Shown: positions 8,104 to 17,373, counted from the first letter of the stretch. The stretch is DNA of 64,000 nt from Streptomyces fulvorobeus (GCF_013167895.1 NZ_BLWC01000001.1:5890001-5954000), one strand, 5' to 3'. Translations and numbers: made by a program. The notes: generated by a model not told the origin, from the sequence alone.

Positions 8104-8804
8104 TGACCGCGATATTCCTCGACCGCGGCCCGGCCCGGCGTGACGCGCTCACCCGGCGCATACGCCTGCTCGTCGCGGCGACCATCACCTACAACGTCGT
8201 CGAAGCCGTCGTCGCGATCACCGCGGGCACCCTGGCCTCGTCGACCGCCCTGGTCGGCTTCGGACTCGACTCCGTCATCGAGGTCTCCTCCGCCACAGCC
8301 GTCGCCTGGCAGTTCTCCGCCCGTGACCCCGCCGTCCGCGAAGCCCGCGAGCAGCGCACCCTGCGGATCATCGCCGTGTCGTTCTTCGCACTCGCGGCCT
8401 ACGTAACCGTCGACTCCGTCAGGGCGCTGACCGGCACCGGCGAGGCGGGCCACTCGATTCCCGGCATCATCCTCGCCGCTCTCTCGCTGGCGGTCATGCC
8501 GTTCCTGTCGGCAGCCCAGCGCAAGGCCGGTCGTGAACTCGGCTCGGCCTCCGCGGTCGCCGACTCCAAGCAGACCCTGCTGTGCACCTACCTCTCCGGC
8601 GTGCTCCTGGCCGGCCTGCTGGCCAACCTGCTGCTCGGTTGGTCCTGGGCCGACCCGATCGCCGCCCTCGTCATCGCCGCCATCGCCGTCAAGGAAGGCC
8701 GCGACGCCTGGCAGGGGAAGGGCTGCTGCGCGCCCACCACGCACGCTCCTGCCGCGAGTACCGCAGCAACCTGCGGTCGCGCCAAGGGCTGCGACTGCTG
8801 CTGA
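8103..8804 (+). CDS. Cation transporter of the cation-efflux (CDF-like) type
   Basis: ATG 8103 overlaps the upstream stop and gives 233 residues with about six hydrophobic helices. Helices I and II (RIRLLVAATITYNVVEAVVA and GTLASSTALVGFGLDSVIEV) carry the Asn/Glu and Asp positions characteristic of cation efflux proteins. The C-terminus replaces the usual cytoplasmic domain with a short cysteine-rich tail (KGCCAPTTH, then TCGRAKGCDCC) that could bind soft metals. Together with the CmtR-like repressor it should export a toxic divalent metal such as cadmium, lead or zinc. The metal is inference. Confidence 0.85.
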   Translation: MTAIFLDRGPARRDALTRRIRLLVAATITYNVVEAVVAITAGTLASSTALVGFGLDSVIEVSSATAVAWQFSARDPAVREAREQRTLRIIAVSFFALAAYVTVDSVRALTGTGEAGHSIPGIILAALSLAVMPFLSAAQRKAGRELGSASAVADSKQTLLCTYLSGVLLAGLLANLLLGWSWADPIAALVIAAIAVKEGRDAWQGKGCCAPTTHAPAASTAATCGRAKGCDCC

Positions 8805-8844
8805 CAACCGTCGCCGATGCCCGCGCCGGGAGCGTCGGCACCGC

Positions 8845-8980
8845 TCCGTTGAAGATCGGGCGGCAGTGGACACCGGACACACGGGGCCACGGCATCGACT
8901 CCGGGCACCACGTGGCCGAAGGGGCTCCAGAAGCGCTCACGTCCTCCCTTGCGGACTTCTTCGCCGGACGGCCCGGGTGA
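8845..8980 (+). pseudogene. C-terminal remnant of an alpha/beta hydrolase (haloacetate-dehalogenase-like)
   Basis: The last 40 codons before the stop at 8978-8980 read WTPDTRGHGIDSGHHVAEGA followed by PEALTSSLADFFAG. This is the typical end of alpha/beta-hydrolase dehalogenase-like proteins, with the catalytic His in DSGHHVAEGAPE. The rest of the gene, including nucleophile and oxyanion hole, is absent and the upstream sequence is the cation transporter. It is a short fossil left by deletion or insertion of the metal-resistance unit. Confidence 0.55.
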
Positions 8981-9056
8981 GACCGCCGGAGCAGGGCGTC
9001 GGTCCGCCGGAGGACTCCGTGCGTACCGAGTCCCCGTCGTACGCGGGGACGGGCGG

Positions 9057-9767
9057 TCAGGGTCGCGCGGGCCCGCTCCTCCCGGCGGATGACCACCCCT
9101 GCTGACGCAGCCTCTCGAACCCGTCGAGCAGGAGATCAAGCGCGAACTCGAACTCGAACTGGTCGTCACACCCCTGGCCCACCACGGACGCCTCGTCGTG
9201 CACCACCGCGCCGGCCAGCTCCCTCACGTACGGATAATCTCCGGCGCCCTCCGTTGGCGTGACCGGCTGAGCCTGGGGGCCGGGGGAGGGTGGAGCGTCG
9301 AACAGCTCCTGTGTGAGGCCCATCATGCGGCCGCCCAGAGCGTGCATCACATGGTGCGTCAGGTCGACGGAGAAACCACCGGTCCGGAACATGCCGATCA
9401 CGGAGTCCATGTACGCGAGCACGACGGGTGTCGGACTGCTGCGCGTCTGGATCACCTGGGCCGCCCAGGGGTGCCCGAGGAGAGCGCGCCGAGCCGAGAG
9501 AATCCTGTGGCGAACCGCGCCCTTCCAGTCGGAACCAGGGGCCGGCGGAGCGATCTCGCTCATGACGACATCGACCATGCCGTCCAGGAGCTGTTCCTTG
9601 TTCGCCACGTGCTTGTAGAGCGCCATCGGCACCACGCCCAGCTCCTTCGCGAGCTTGCGCATGCTCAGCGCCTCGATCCCGATGCCATCGGCGAACGCGA
9701 CAGCGGCCCGCAGAACCCGGTCCCTGGTCAGGGGGGTTCGGCGCACCGGCTCCGTCTGTACGGCCAT
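9057..9767 (-). CDS. TetR family regulator with C-terminal TetR_C domain
   Basis: Started at ATG 9767 the protein has 236 residues. The HTH region TRDRVLRAAVAFADGIGIEA and LSMRKLAKELGVVPMALYKHV, then ANKEQLLDGMVDVVM, is textbook TetR (residues about 12-60). The C-terminal domain (HPWAAQVIQTR, YMDSVIGMFRTGGFS, FEFALDLLLDGFERL) is of the larger TetR_C class seen in tetracycline-repressor-like proteins. It is divergent from the DUF4386 gene, and two perfect palindromes occupy the 121-base intergenic space. It probably represses both promoters. The ligand is unknown. Confidence 0.9.
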   Translation of the reverse strand: MAVQTEPVRRTPLTRDRVLRAAVAFADGIGIEALSMRKLAKELGVVPMALYKHVANKEQLLDGMVDVVMSEIAPPAPGSDWKGAVRHRILSARRALLGHPWAAQVIQTRSSPTPVVLAYMDSVIGMFRTGGFSVDLTHHVMHALGGRMMGLTQELFDAPPSPGPQAQPVTPTEGAGDYPYVRELAGAVVHDEASVVGQGCDDQFEFEFALDLLLDGFERLRQQGWSSAGRSGPARP

Positions 9768-9818
9768 CTCCGCACCAGCTCCCTCGCGTCGTGTCGTATC
9801 GGCGCCCCGACTTGACGA

Positions 9819-9833
9819 GTGTACGTCGTACAC
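9819..9833 (+). promoter_or_regulatory. TetR operator 1
   Basis: A perfect 15-bp palindrome, GTGTACG-T-CGTACAC, lies 52 bases before the TetR start. Its centre (9826) is exactly 32 bp from the centre of the second site, about three helical turns. Confidence 0.75.
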
Positions 9834-9845
9834 CTACCGTGAGCC

Positions 9846-9870
9846 GAGTGGTGTACGCCGTACACCACTC
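9846..9870 (+). promoter_or_regulatory. TetR operator 2
   Basis: A perfect 25-bp palindrome is centred on base 9858; its core is GTGTACG-C-CGTACAC with GAGTG/CACTC flanks. It ends 18 bases before the DUF4386 start, so a bound repressor would block that promoter. Confidence 0.78.
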
Positions 9871-9888
9871 AATGGGGGGTGGGTTCTG

Positions 9889-10605
9889 GTGGTACCGATC
9901 AGAAGAACCGCGGTCGTCACAGGTGTGCTGTTTCTCGTCACCGAGGCAGCCGCGATCGGCGGCCTCGCGCTGTACGGCCCTGTCCTGCAGGACGCGCACT
10001 ACGTCGTCGGTCCCGGCGCCGACACACGGGTGTTCCTCGGCGCACTGTTCGAGATCGTCCTGGCGGCGGCCGTCGTCGCCACCGGAGTCGTGCTGTATCC
10101 GGTCCTCAGGAAGCAGAACGAGGGGGCCGCGCTGGGCTATGTGTGCGCCCGACTCCTCGAAGCCGCCGTCATCATCGTCGGCGTCATCAGCGTTCTGTCG
10201 GTCGTGACACTGCGCGGCGAGTTCAAGGGAGCGGCGGACAGCGACACCGCCTCACTGCTCACAGCCGCCAGGACGCTGGTGGCCGTCCATGACTGGACGT
10301 TCCTCATGGGCCCCAACTTCATCCTGGGCGCGAACTCCCTCGTACTCGCGTGGCTGATGTATCGCTCAGGGCTCGTCCCACGGTTCATCGCCGTGCTGGG
10401 GCTGGTGGGGGGCGCGTTGATCTGCGTCTCCGCGACCGGAGTGATGTTCGGGCTGTACGAGCAGGTCTCCGTGGGGGGCGCGCTCGCGGCGATCCCCGTG
10501 TTCGCGTGGGAAGTGAGCCTCGCCGCCTGGCTCATCATCAAGGGGTTCACACCGGTCGCCCTTCTTGACGAGGCCGGCGACGAGAAGCGGCTTGCCACCT
10601 CGTAG
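9889..10605 (+). CDS. DUF4386 family membrane protein
   Basis: GTG 9889, behind a G-rich ribosome site, gives 238 residues. Six hydrophobic helices can be seen: TAVVTGVLFLVTEAAAIGGLAL, VFLGALFEIVLAAAVVATG, LLEAAVIIVGVISVLSVV, WTFLMGPNFILGANSLVLAW, FIAVLGLVGGALICVSATG and ALAAIPVFAWEVSLAAWLI. The order of features matches DUF4386, a family of integral membrane proteins of unknown function often found next to TetR genes. It is divergent from and likely repressed by the neighbouring TetR via operators at 9819 and 9846. A 6-bp GC stem follows the stop (10606-10621). Confidence 0.82.
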   Translation: MVPIRRTAVVTGVLFLVTEAAAIGGLALYGPVLQDAHYVVGPGADTRVFLGALFEIVLAAAVVATGVVLYPVLRKQNEGAALGYVCARLLEAAVIIVGVISVLSVVTLRGEFKGAADSDTASLLTAARTLVAVHDWTFLMGPNFILGANSLVLAWLMYRSGLVPRFIAVLGLVGGALICVSATGVMFGLYEQVSVGGALAAIPVFAWEVSLAAWLIIKGFTPVALLDEAGDEKRLATS

Positions 10606-10968
10606 CCGGGCCCGCGCCCGGTGTCGGAGCCGCCAGGACGCCGTGCGCTCCACGGCCATCGAGAGCGCCCCGTGGCCGGTGGCCGGGGCCGGTGACACCC
10701 GCGGCACCGTCAGGGCCCGCTTGTACGCGCCCGGGCCCGGACATCCCGCGCCACCGGTTACCCGCTCGGCTGAGGCGGCGCCTCCCCGGCCCCAACCCTC
10801 CCGCGTGAGGGTTCTCCGTGCGACGGCCACCACCCCGCCCCGCCCCCTCGCGCCGCGTGAGCGGGGCGAGTTCGTAGCACTGCGTCAACCCGCCACCACA
10901 CAGCGTCCAAAAGCTCTAGTGTACGGACGTGCCGTGCTGCTCATCGCAGCCATCTGAGGAGGCTTCTT
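10606..10968. other. Intergenic region
   Basis: This 363-base gap contains a short hairpin just after the DUF4386 stop and, near 10915-10930, an AT-richer stretch (CTCTAGTGTACGG) that may be the promoter of the next gene. No coding frame was recognised. Confidence 0.45.
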
Positions 10969-11505
10969 GTGTCATCGCCTTGCGACCCCCAGCACTCTCC
11001 CGCCGGCGATGTGGGTGCAGCGCTTCTGATGATCGACTCCCGGTTGAAAGGAATCCATGACGGCAGGACCGAGACCGATCCCGAAACACAGGCGCTGGTC
11101 GAGCAGTTCACCGCCTCAATGGGTCCTGACGGGGCCGATGACCTGCTGGACGGCGCGTGCACTCTCATCTACATGTTCATGACCTGGCTGCGTAAGGCCC
11201 ACGAGGCCCACGACAAGGACGTCATCGAGTACGTGGTGCCCAATCTCGTGGCGACCTTGCGCATGATGCCCAAGAGTGTCCGCCCTGAGGCCATTCCCAC
11301 CATGGCCGGCCTGGTCATCGCGGCCGGAACCGGCCTCAGTCCCAACCTGTGGCGCAAACAGTACGGAGACTGGACCGAGGTGGAGTTGAACCCCCTGGAA
11401 GCCACCGCGTTCCTGCTCGCGGAGCACATCAATCGCATCACCGACGACCCCGACTTCGCCACGCGCGTCATCACCGATGCGCTGTCCAGTGCGGACGAGG
11501 ACTGA
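10969..11505 (+). CDS. Hypothetical protein, unknown family
   Basis: GTG 10969 has a strong ribosome site (GAGGAGG about 8 bases upstream), and coding statistics are good over 178 residues. No signal peptide or transmembrane helix is obvious. The protein is acidic and mostly helical, with a hydrophobic patch LIYMFMTWLRKAHEAHDKDV and a C-terminal helix ATAFLLAEHINRITDDPDFA. The N-terminal part (GAALLMIDSRLKGIHDGRTE) and central helices have no family I recognise. It stands alone between the DUF4386 gene and the glycosidase locus. It is probably a genuine Streptomyces-restricted cytoplasmic protein. Confidence 0.7.
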   Translation: MSSPCDPQHSPAGDVGAALLMIDSRLKGIHDGRTETDPETQALVEQFTASMGPDGADDLLDGACTLIYMFMTWLRKAHEAHDKDVIEYVVPNLVATLRMMPKSVRPEAIPTMAGLVIAAGTGLSPNLWRKQYGDWTEVELNPLEATAFLLAEHINRITDDPDFATRVITDALSSADED

Positions 11506-11852
11506 CGTGACCTGCCGTCTCCTCAGCGGCTCCTGGTGATGCTCGCCAGGCCGTGAGGTGTCCGGGGTGTCCGGTCCTGGGCTTCGGTCCCGGGGCCGTT
11601 CATCCTCGACTGCCGCCCGGTGCCGTTCCGGGGCGCCGGTCTCCGTCGACGTTCGACGTGCTGTATTCCGTACGCCGCCTGGCGCTCGTCATCGCCGCCT
11701 GATCGGGGGGCCGGAGGGCGGCCCGTCTTTCCATCGTTGAAAATTTTTCGCGCACGACCGTAGTCAGCTGTTTGAAGCTGTGGCTCAATGTTCGTCTATG
11801 TGCTGTGCCTCGCGGGTCGAGGCACTCCGGCTTCTTCGATGAGGACGACGCC
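11506..11852. other. Leader/promoter region of the GH2 gene
   Basis: This 347-base gap lacks a convincing gene. Its 3' part becomes AT-rich (AAAATTTTTCG near 11740) and holds a LacI-type operator at 11729-11742, so it is read as the promoter of the secreted GH2 enzyme. Confidence 0.5.
11729..11742 (+). promoter_or_regulatory. LacI-type operator (AACGTTG regulon), imperfect
   Basis: TTCCATCGTTGAAA matches the perfect palindrome upstream of the GH127 gene (TTCCAACGTTGGAA) at 12 of 14 positions. It lies about 110 bases before the GH2 start. Confidence 0.55.
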
Positions 11853-14800
11853 TTGCGACGACAACCAGCCCGCTCCCGCACCTTGTTCAGGACCATCGCC
11901 TGTACGGCAGCGCTGCTGCTCCCCCTCGGCGCCACGCTGATACCGGCTGCCGCCGCGGCCCCCGCCTTCGCCCCCGCCTCCTCCTCCGCCTTCGTGACGG
12001 AGGAGCCCTCCGTCGAGGTGAACGGCCTCAAGGGCGAGTACTTCGCCATGTCCGCCCCGGGCGCTCGCGACTTCGCCGAGCTGGGCGGTACGACACTTGA
12101 CCCGGAGATCAACTTCCCCGCTCTGACCGGCGCGTTCGAGACCGCCACCGGCAGGTCGGAGCACACCACCGCTCGATGGACCGGACAGATCGAGGCCCCC
12201 GCCACGGGGGAGTACACCTTCGCCGCCATCGGCGACAACGGCTTCCGTCTCTTCATCGACGACAAGCCCGTCATCGACCACTGGGTCCCCGACTGGGACA
12301 GGGAGCAGACCAGCCGGCCGGTCGCGCTGAACGCCGGTGAACCGCATGAGTTCCGGCTGGAGATGTTCCAGGACATCGGCGGGGCCAACATGTTCCTGCG
12401 CTGGTCGGGCCCCGGGCTCGCCAAGCAGATCGTGCCGGAGTCCGCCTTCACCCCGCCGGCCGACTTCGAGGTCTACCCCGTCGCGCTGACCGTCGCGGAG
12501 GACGGCCGGAAGGTGCAGGCGACCTTCGAGGACGAGCTGGCGGACGTCGAGGGCGTGCAGGACCACCTCGTGATCGAGGCGGACACCACGCCCATGCCGG
12601 TCACGTCGGTCGCCAGGGCGTCCGACGACCCCCGGGCGCTGGTCGTCACCCTTGCCGAACCCATCCAGAAGAACCAGCAGGTCCGGGTGGCGTACGACGG
12701 TGAGGGCGGCCTGAAGAACGGCGACGAGACCGTCCCCGAGATCAGCCGCAGGGCCAAGAACCTCTCCACGCAGCGGCTTCTCACCCCGTGGGGCGAGAAG
12801 CTCGACAGGCAGAACCCACTGCCCGAGTACCCCCGCCCGCAGCAGGTGCGCGACCGGTGGAAGAACCTCAACGGACCGTGGGAGTTCGCCGGGGCCGCCG
12901 CGGGTGAGCAGCCGGTCTTCGGCCGGTCGCTCGACGAGCGCATCACCGTGCCGTTCCCCGTCGAGTCGCAGCTGTCGGGTCTCGAGCGCCACGAAGACCA
13001 CATGTTCTACCGCAAGCTCGTCACGGTTCCCAAGAACTGGTCGGTCGGCAAGGAGGGCGACAACGCCAAGCGCCTGAAGCTGCACTTCGGCGCCGTCGAC
13101 TACCACGCCCGCGTGTGGGTGAACGGCCGGCAGGTCGCCGAGCACACCGGCGGATACACCGCCTTCAGCGCCGACATCACCGACGCGGTCAAGGGCGACG
13201 GCCCCCAGGAGATCGTCGTCGCGGTCACCGACACCACCGGACGCGACCAGCCCACGGGCAAGCAGTCGAGCAACCCCGGCGGCATCTTCTACACCGCGTC
13301 CTCCGGCATCTGGCAGACCGTGTGGATGGAGCCCGTCGCCCCGGTCGCGGTCGACTCCCTCAAGACCACGCCCGACATCGACAAGGGACGGCTGGCTCTG
13401 ACGGTCAACTCCGAGGGCGCGACCGGGTCCGCCCGGATCACCGCCGTCGCGCGTGACAGGAACGGCGAGGTCGTCGGCCGGGTCACCGGGCCGGCCAACC
13501 GTCAACTGAGCCTGCCGGTCGCCAGGCAGCACCTGTGGACGCCGGACAACCCCTATCTCTACGACCTGGACGTCACTTTGCGCGACGGCAGGTCGAAGGA
13601 TGCTGTCGGCAGCTACTTCGGGATGCGGTCCTTCGGCGTCGAGAAGGTCGGCGGTTACCCGAAGCTGGTGCTCAACGGGAAGCCGTTCTTCTCCCTCGCC
13701 CAGCTCGACCAGGGCTTCTACCCCGACGGGCTCAACACGCCGCCCAGCGACGCCGCTCTCGTCTTCGACCTGAAGACCCAGAAGGACCTGGGATTCAACG
13801 CCGTACGCAAGCACATCAAGGTCGAGCCCGCCCGCTGGTACCACCACGCCGACCGGCTGGGTCTGCTGGTGTGGCAGGACTTCGTCTCCGGTGACCTCGC
13901 GGGGGAGGAGGGCCACAAGGCGTTCGTCGACCAGGGCGCCGAGATGATGGAGCAGCTGCACAACCACCCCTCGATCGGCGGATGGATCGTCTTCAACGAG
14001 GGCTGGGGCGAATGGGACCGCACCGAGACCGGGCGGATCGCCGAGTCCGTCCAGGCCGCCGACCCCTCGCGGGTCGTCAACGCCCACAGCGGTGTCAACT
14101 GCTGCAACTCCAAGGGCGACAGCGGCAAGGGTGACATCATCGACCACCACGACTACAACAACACCGACGCCCCCTTCCCGGACCACCGGGCCGCGATGGA
14201 CGGGGAGCACGGCGGCTTCACCCTCCGTACCCCCGGACACATGTGGCCGGGCGCCCCGACTGCGATCTACAGCGGCGTCGCCGACAAGGCGGCCCTCACC
14301 GCCAAGTACGTCGAGAACACCCGTACGCACTACCTGGAAGCGGCCGGCGCCGAGCTCTCCGGGTCCGTCTACACCCAGGTGACCGACCTGGAGAACGAGC
14401 TCAACGGGCTCTGGACGTACGACCGCCGGGAGATCAAGGTCGACCAGGCGCAGGTGCGTGCGATCAACGAAGAGGTGATCGCGGCGGGTGCCGCCGCCGG
14501 TGAGAGGGGCGCGGTCAAGGGCGGCGGTGCCTGGTCCCTTGACGAGAACCAGGGCACCACGGCGGCTGACAGCGGGCCCAATCGCAAGGACCTCACCCTC
14601 GCCGGGGGCGCGTCATGGACGAGGGGCGTGCACGGCTCCGCCCTCGGGTTCGACGGTGCGGGGCAGTACGCAGAGACGAGCGGCCCGGTGGTCGACACCA
14701 CCGGTGACTACACCGTGTCCGCCTGGGCGTCCCTGGCCGCGCTTCCGGACAACTACGCCACCGTCGTGAGTCAGGACGGCCGCCGCACGGAGAATCCGTT

Positions 14801-15130
14801 CTACCTCCAGTACGGCCAGGGCGCGTTCGCCTTCTCCACGCCCGGCGGCAACCGTGCCCGGTTCGAGGTGACGCCCGCGACCGGCCGGTGGTACCACCTC
14901 GTCGGCGTGCGCAGCGGCGACCGCATCAAGCTGTACGTCGACGGCGAGCTCGCGGCCACCGCCGCCGCCGGGGCGCCGACGTCAGCACCGGCCCGCTCTC
15001 CGTGGGCCGCGCCAAGTGGTCGGGTGGCGACACCGACTTCTGGAACGGCTCCATCGACCAGGTGCGGGTGTACGACAAGGCGCTGACCGACCAGGAGGTG
15101 ACCGCCCTCCACGCCGGCGAGAAGCCGTAG
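11853..15130 (+). pseudogene. Secreted PA14-GH2-LamG glycoside hydrolase (frameshifted near the C-terminus)
   Basis: TTG 11853 (GAGGA upstream) starts a clear Sec signal peptide (RTIACTAALLLPLGATLIPA). A PA14 carbohydrate-binding domain follows (about 50-195). Then come the GH2 sugar-binding jelly roll from about 325 (DRWKNLNGPWEF), the Ig-like domain and a TIM barrel from about 605. The acid/base is probably Glu716 in VFNEGWGEWD and the nucleophile Glu785 in GEHGGF. The C-terminal LamG/concanavalin-like domain (about 890-1090) is split: one G is missing from the run 14970-14973, and the true ending (SVGRAKWSGGDTDFW to LHAGEKP) lies in another frame. Corrected length is 1092 residues. The enzyme shares its GH2 core with the CBM42 protein at 17374-19725. 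The exact sugar specificity is unknown; the locus suggests arabinose-containing polymers. Confidence 0.85.
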
Positions 15131-15150
15131 GGCTCAGGCCCACCCATCGC

Positions 15151-15185
15151 TCCCGGCGGTGCGCGACAGGTCCGCGCTGCCGGGA
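15151..15185 (+). terminator. Convergent hairpin between GH2 and LacI genes
   Basis: An imperfect GC-rich stem (TCCCGGC...GCCGGGA with inner GCGCG pairing) lies between two converging genes and could terminate either transcript. Confidence 0.45.
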
Positions 15186-15195
15186 GTCCGGCCTG

Positions 15196-16214
15196 TCATA
15201 CGGGGGAGAGGGCGCCCCCGGTGCTCTCCCTGACCACCAGCCGGTGCGGGACCACGATCCGGCGGGCGGGCAGTGTGCCGAGCCTGCCGAGTACCCGTTC
15301 GCTCAGGCACTGCACCGCGCGCTCGGCGATCTGCTCAGCGTCCGGGGCGACCGTCGTCAGCGAGGGGGAGGCGAAACGGCCGTCCTCGATGTCGTCGAAC
15401 CCCATCAGCGCCACGTCCCCCGGAACCCGCAGCCCGTGCTCGGCCGTCACGCGCAGCGCTCCGAGGGCGAGTTCGTCGCTGAAGCAGAAGACCGCGTCCG
15501 GGGGTTCGGGCAGCCGGAGCAGTGCGCGCATGGCCCTGGCCCCTTCGGACCGGTGCAGATCGGCCACCTCCACCTCGGCGGCCGGGGTGAGCCCCGCTTC
15601 ACCGAGCCCCTGGCGGAAGCCTTCGGCCCGCTGCTCGGCCGTACCGTGCCGGAGCCGGGGCTGAAGGCCGACGGCCGCGATGCGCCGCCGGCCGAGCGAC
15701 GTCAGATGGCGGGCGGCGGCCCGGGCCGCCTCGACGTTGTCGAGCGCGACGTGGTCGATGGTTCCGTGCGGGTCCAGCTCCCCGAGAACGACCAGGGGCA
15801 GACCCCGCGCGAGCGAGGCCAGCTCGGCCGGGGGTGTCGACCACGGGCTGACGATCATTCCGTCCACCCGGTGGCCCTCCGAGCCGTCGAGCAGGCGCCG
15901 TTCCAGCACCGGCCGCCCTCCGGTCCGGTCCAGCAGGACGGTCCAGCCCCGTTCCTGCGCCGCGTCGATGAGGAGACCCGCCAGTGCGCCGAAGTAGGGG
16001 AGTGGATCTCGGGCACCACGACTCCGATGAGGCCGGTACGGCCCTGCCGGAGGTTGCGGGCGGCGAGGTTGGGGCGGTATCCCAGCTCCTCCACCGCCGC
16101 CATCACCCGGGCGCGTGTCGCGGGGGCGACGGCCGCGGCGTTGCTCACGACATTGGAGACGGTCCTGACGGACACACCGGCGAGCACGGCGACATCCTTG
16201 AGTCTCGCTGCCAC
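15196..16214 (-). pseudogene. LacI family transcriptional regulator (frameshifted)
   Basis: GTG 16214 starts a LacI HTH (RLKDVAVLAGVSVRTVSNVV), the hinge ELGYRPNLAARNLRQGRTG and the first sugar-binding strand LIGVVVPEIHSP. One base is missing in the run 15997-16000 and the rest continues in another frame. That part includes YFGALAGLLIDAAQERGW, DHVALDNVEAARAAARHL, FCFSDELALGALR and GFDDIEDGRFASPSLTTVAP. Corrected length is 339 residues, normal for LacI. Its recognition helix (VRTVSNVV) is nearly the same as that of the LacI at 27584-28621 (IKTVSNVV), so both may read the same AACGTTG palindromes. One such site lies 116 bases upstream of its start. It probably represses the dioxygenase, itself and glycosidase genes. 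Confidence 0.85.
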
Positions 16215-16330
16215 GGCCGGTGCGCCCCCGTCGTCTCCACCAGGCGGGCCCGGCTGTCTGCCGCGCCCCTTCGGAGGTGACCGTAACAGCTGGTGCGGAG
16301 GGAGACCGCGCCATCCTCTTGCCACGTTGG

Positions 16331-16344
16331 TTGCAACGTTGCAA
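16331..16344 (+). promoter_or_regulatory. LacI operator between lacI and PhyH genes
   Basis: TTGCAACGTTGCAA is a perfect 14-bp palindrome in the divergent promoter region. Its AACGTT centre is shared with sites at 22322 and 22502 and, less perfectly, 11729. Confidence 0.75.
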
Positions 16345-16435
16345 ACTGTTCGTCGACGGGCGCGCGGCCCACCAGAACCGGCCGCTGCGGGCCTGGCCGG
16401 CCGTCGTGTTCCGTACCGAGGGAAAGGGCCCAGAC

Positions 16436-17287
16436 ATGCATGAACCGGCGACCGCCTCCACCGCCGCCCCCGCTCCCGGCGCCCTCGTCGAAACGGCCGT
16501 CGGCGACCTCCACACGGCAGGTGTCACCGCCTGCCGGGGAGCCTTCCCGCCGCAGTGGGCGGATGTGCTGCGCGAGGACATCGAAGCCGCCTTCGCCGAG
16601 GCGCGCGGCCGTGAGGGCGGAGCGGTGAGCCGGGGCCCGCACAGGTACTACGTCGAGATCCACCCCGAGCAGCTGCGGGGCTTCGTGGAGCTCGTGGAGC
16701 ACCCCTGGGTGCGCGCGGTGTGCGAGGCCGTCCTCGGGCCCGACTACCGCATCGTCGAGCTCGGGTTCGACGTGCCGCTGGCCGGGGCGGTCGACCAGCC
16801 CTGGCACCGGGACTTCCCGATGCCGGACGCCACCCGCCACCAACGCCGGCTCACCTCGCTCGCGTTCAACGTCACCGCCGTCGACACGCGCGAGGACATG
16901 GGGCCCTTCGAGATCGCGCCGGGCACCCAGTGGGACGACGACGCCCGCTTCGGACACCGGATGTTCCCGCCCCGCGACACCTACCCGCGCTACGCGGGGC
17001 TCGCCGAGCGGAAGTACCCGCGGCGCGGGGACGTCTCGGCGCGCTCGGCCCTCACCATCCACCGGGGCACGGCCAACCACTCGCCCGACTCGCGGCCCGT
17101 GCTGGTCCTCGGTGTCGACGCTCCCGGCGCGGGCAACGACGCACACCACGACATGGCGGTGACCCGCGCGTACTGGGCCTCGCTGCCCGGCCGGGTCCGG
17201 GCGCACCTGCACTGCCCCGTCGTGGAGGAACTCACGCCCATCGTCCAGAAGCACACCATCGAGGGCCTGGTGATGGGGGACGTCTGA
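16436..17287 (+). CDS. Phytanoyl-CoA dioxygenase (PhyH) family Fe(II)/2-oxoglutarate oxygenase
   Basis: ATG 16436 (GGAAAGG upstream) gives 283 residues. The iron triad is visible as His and Asp in PWHRDF and the distal His in HRGTANHSPDSRPVLVLG, whose Arg would bind 2-oxoglutarate. The surrounding double-stranded beta-helix strands LTSLAFNVTAVDTREDMGPF and EIAPGTQW are typical of PhyH. Such enzymes hydroxylate or oxidise small substrates using O2 and 2-oxoglutarate. Here the gene is divergent from LacI with a perfect LacI operator in front, so it belongs to the sugar regulon. That is unusual and points to a sugar- or aglycone-modifying step, which is inference. There is no signal peptide, so it is cytoplasmic. 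Confidence 0.86.
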   Translation: MHEPATASTAAPAPGALVETAVGDLHTAGVTACRGAFPPQWADVLREDIEAAFAEARGREGGAVSRGPHRYYVEIHPEQLRGFVELVEHPWVRAVCEAVLGPDYRIVELGFDVPLAGAVDQPWHRDFPMPDATRHQRRLTSLAFNVTAVDTREDMGPFEIAPGTQWDDDARFGHRMFPPRDTYPRYAGLAERKYPRRGDVSARSALTIHRGTANHSPDSRPVLVLGVDAPGAGNDAHHDMAVTRAYWASLPGRVRAHLHCPVVEELTPIVQKHTIEGLVMGDV

Positions 17288-17325
17288 GGCCGGTGCGGGC
17301 GGTGCTGCCCGTACGGGTCGTGAGG

Positions 17326-17363
17326 GAGCCCGGCGTCGGCCGGACGGGGCCGACGCCGGGCTC
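17326..17363 (+). terminator. Strong convergent terminator
   Basis: Perfect 16-bp arms (17326-17341 and 17348-17363) around a 6-base loop lie between the converging PhyH and GH2-CBM42 genes. Confidence 0.8.
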
Positions 17364-17373
17364 GGGGCTCACC

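Noticed and set aside
11796..14330. An 844-codon minus-strand open frame
   Set aside because: It is antisense to the PA14-GH2 enzyme, whose codon periodicity and motifs are clear.
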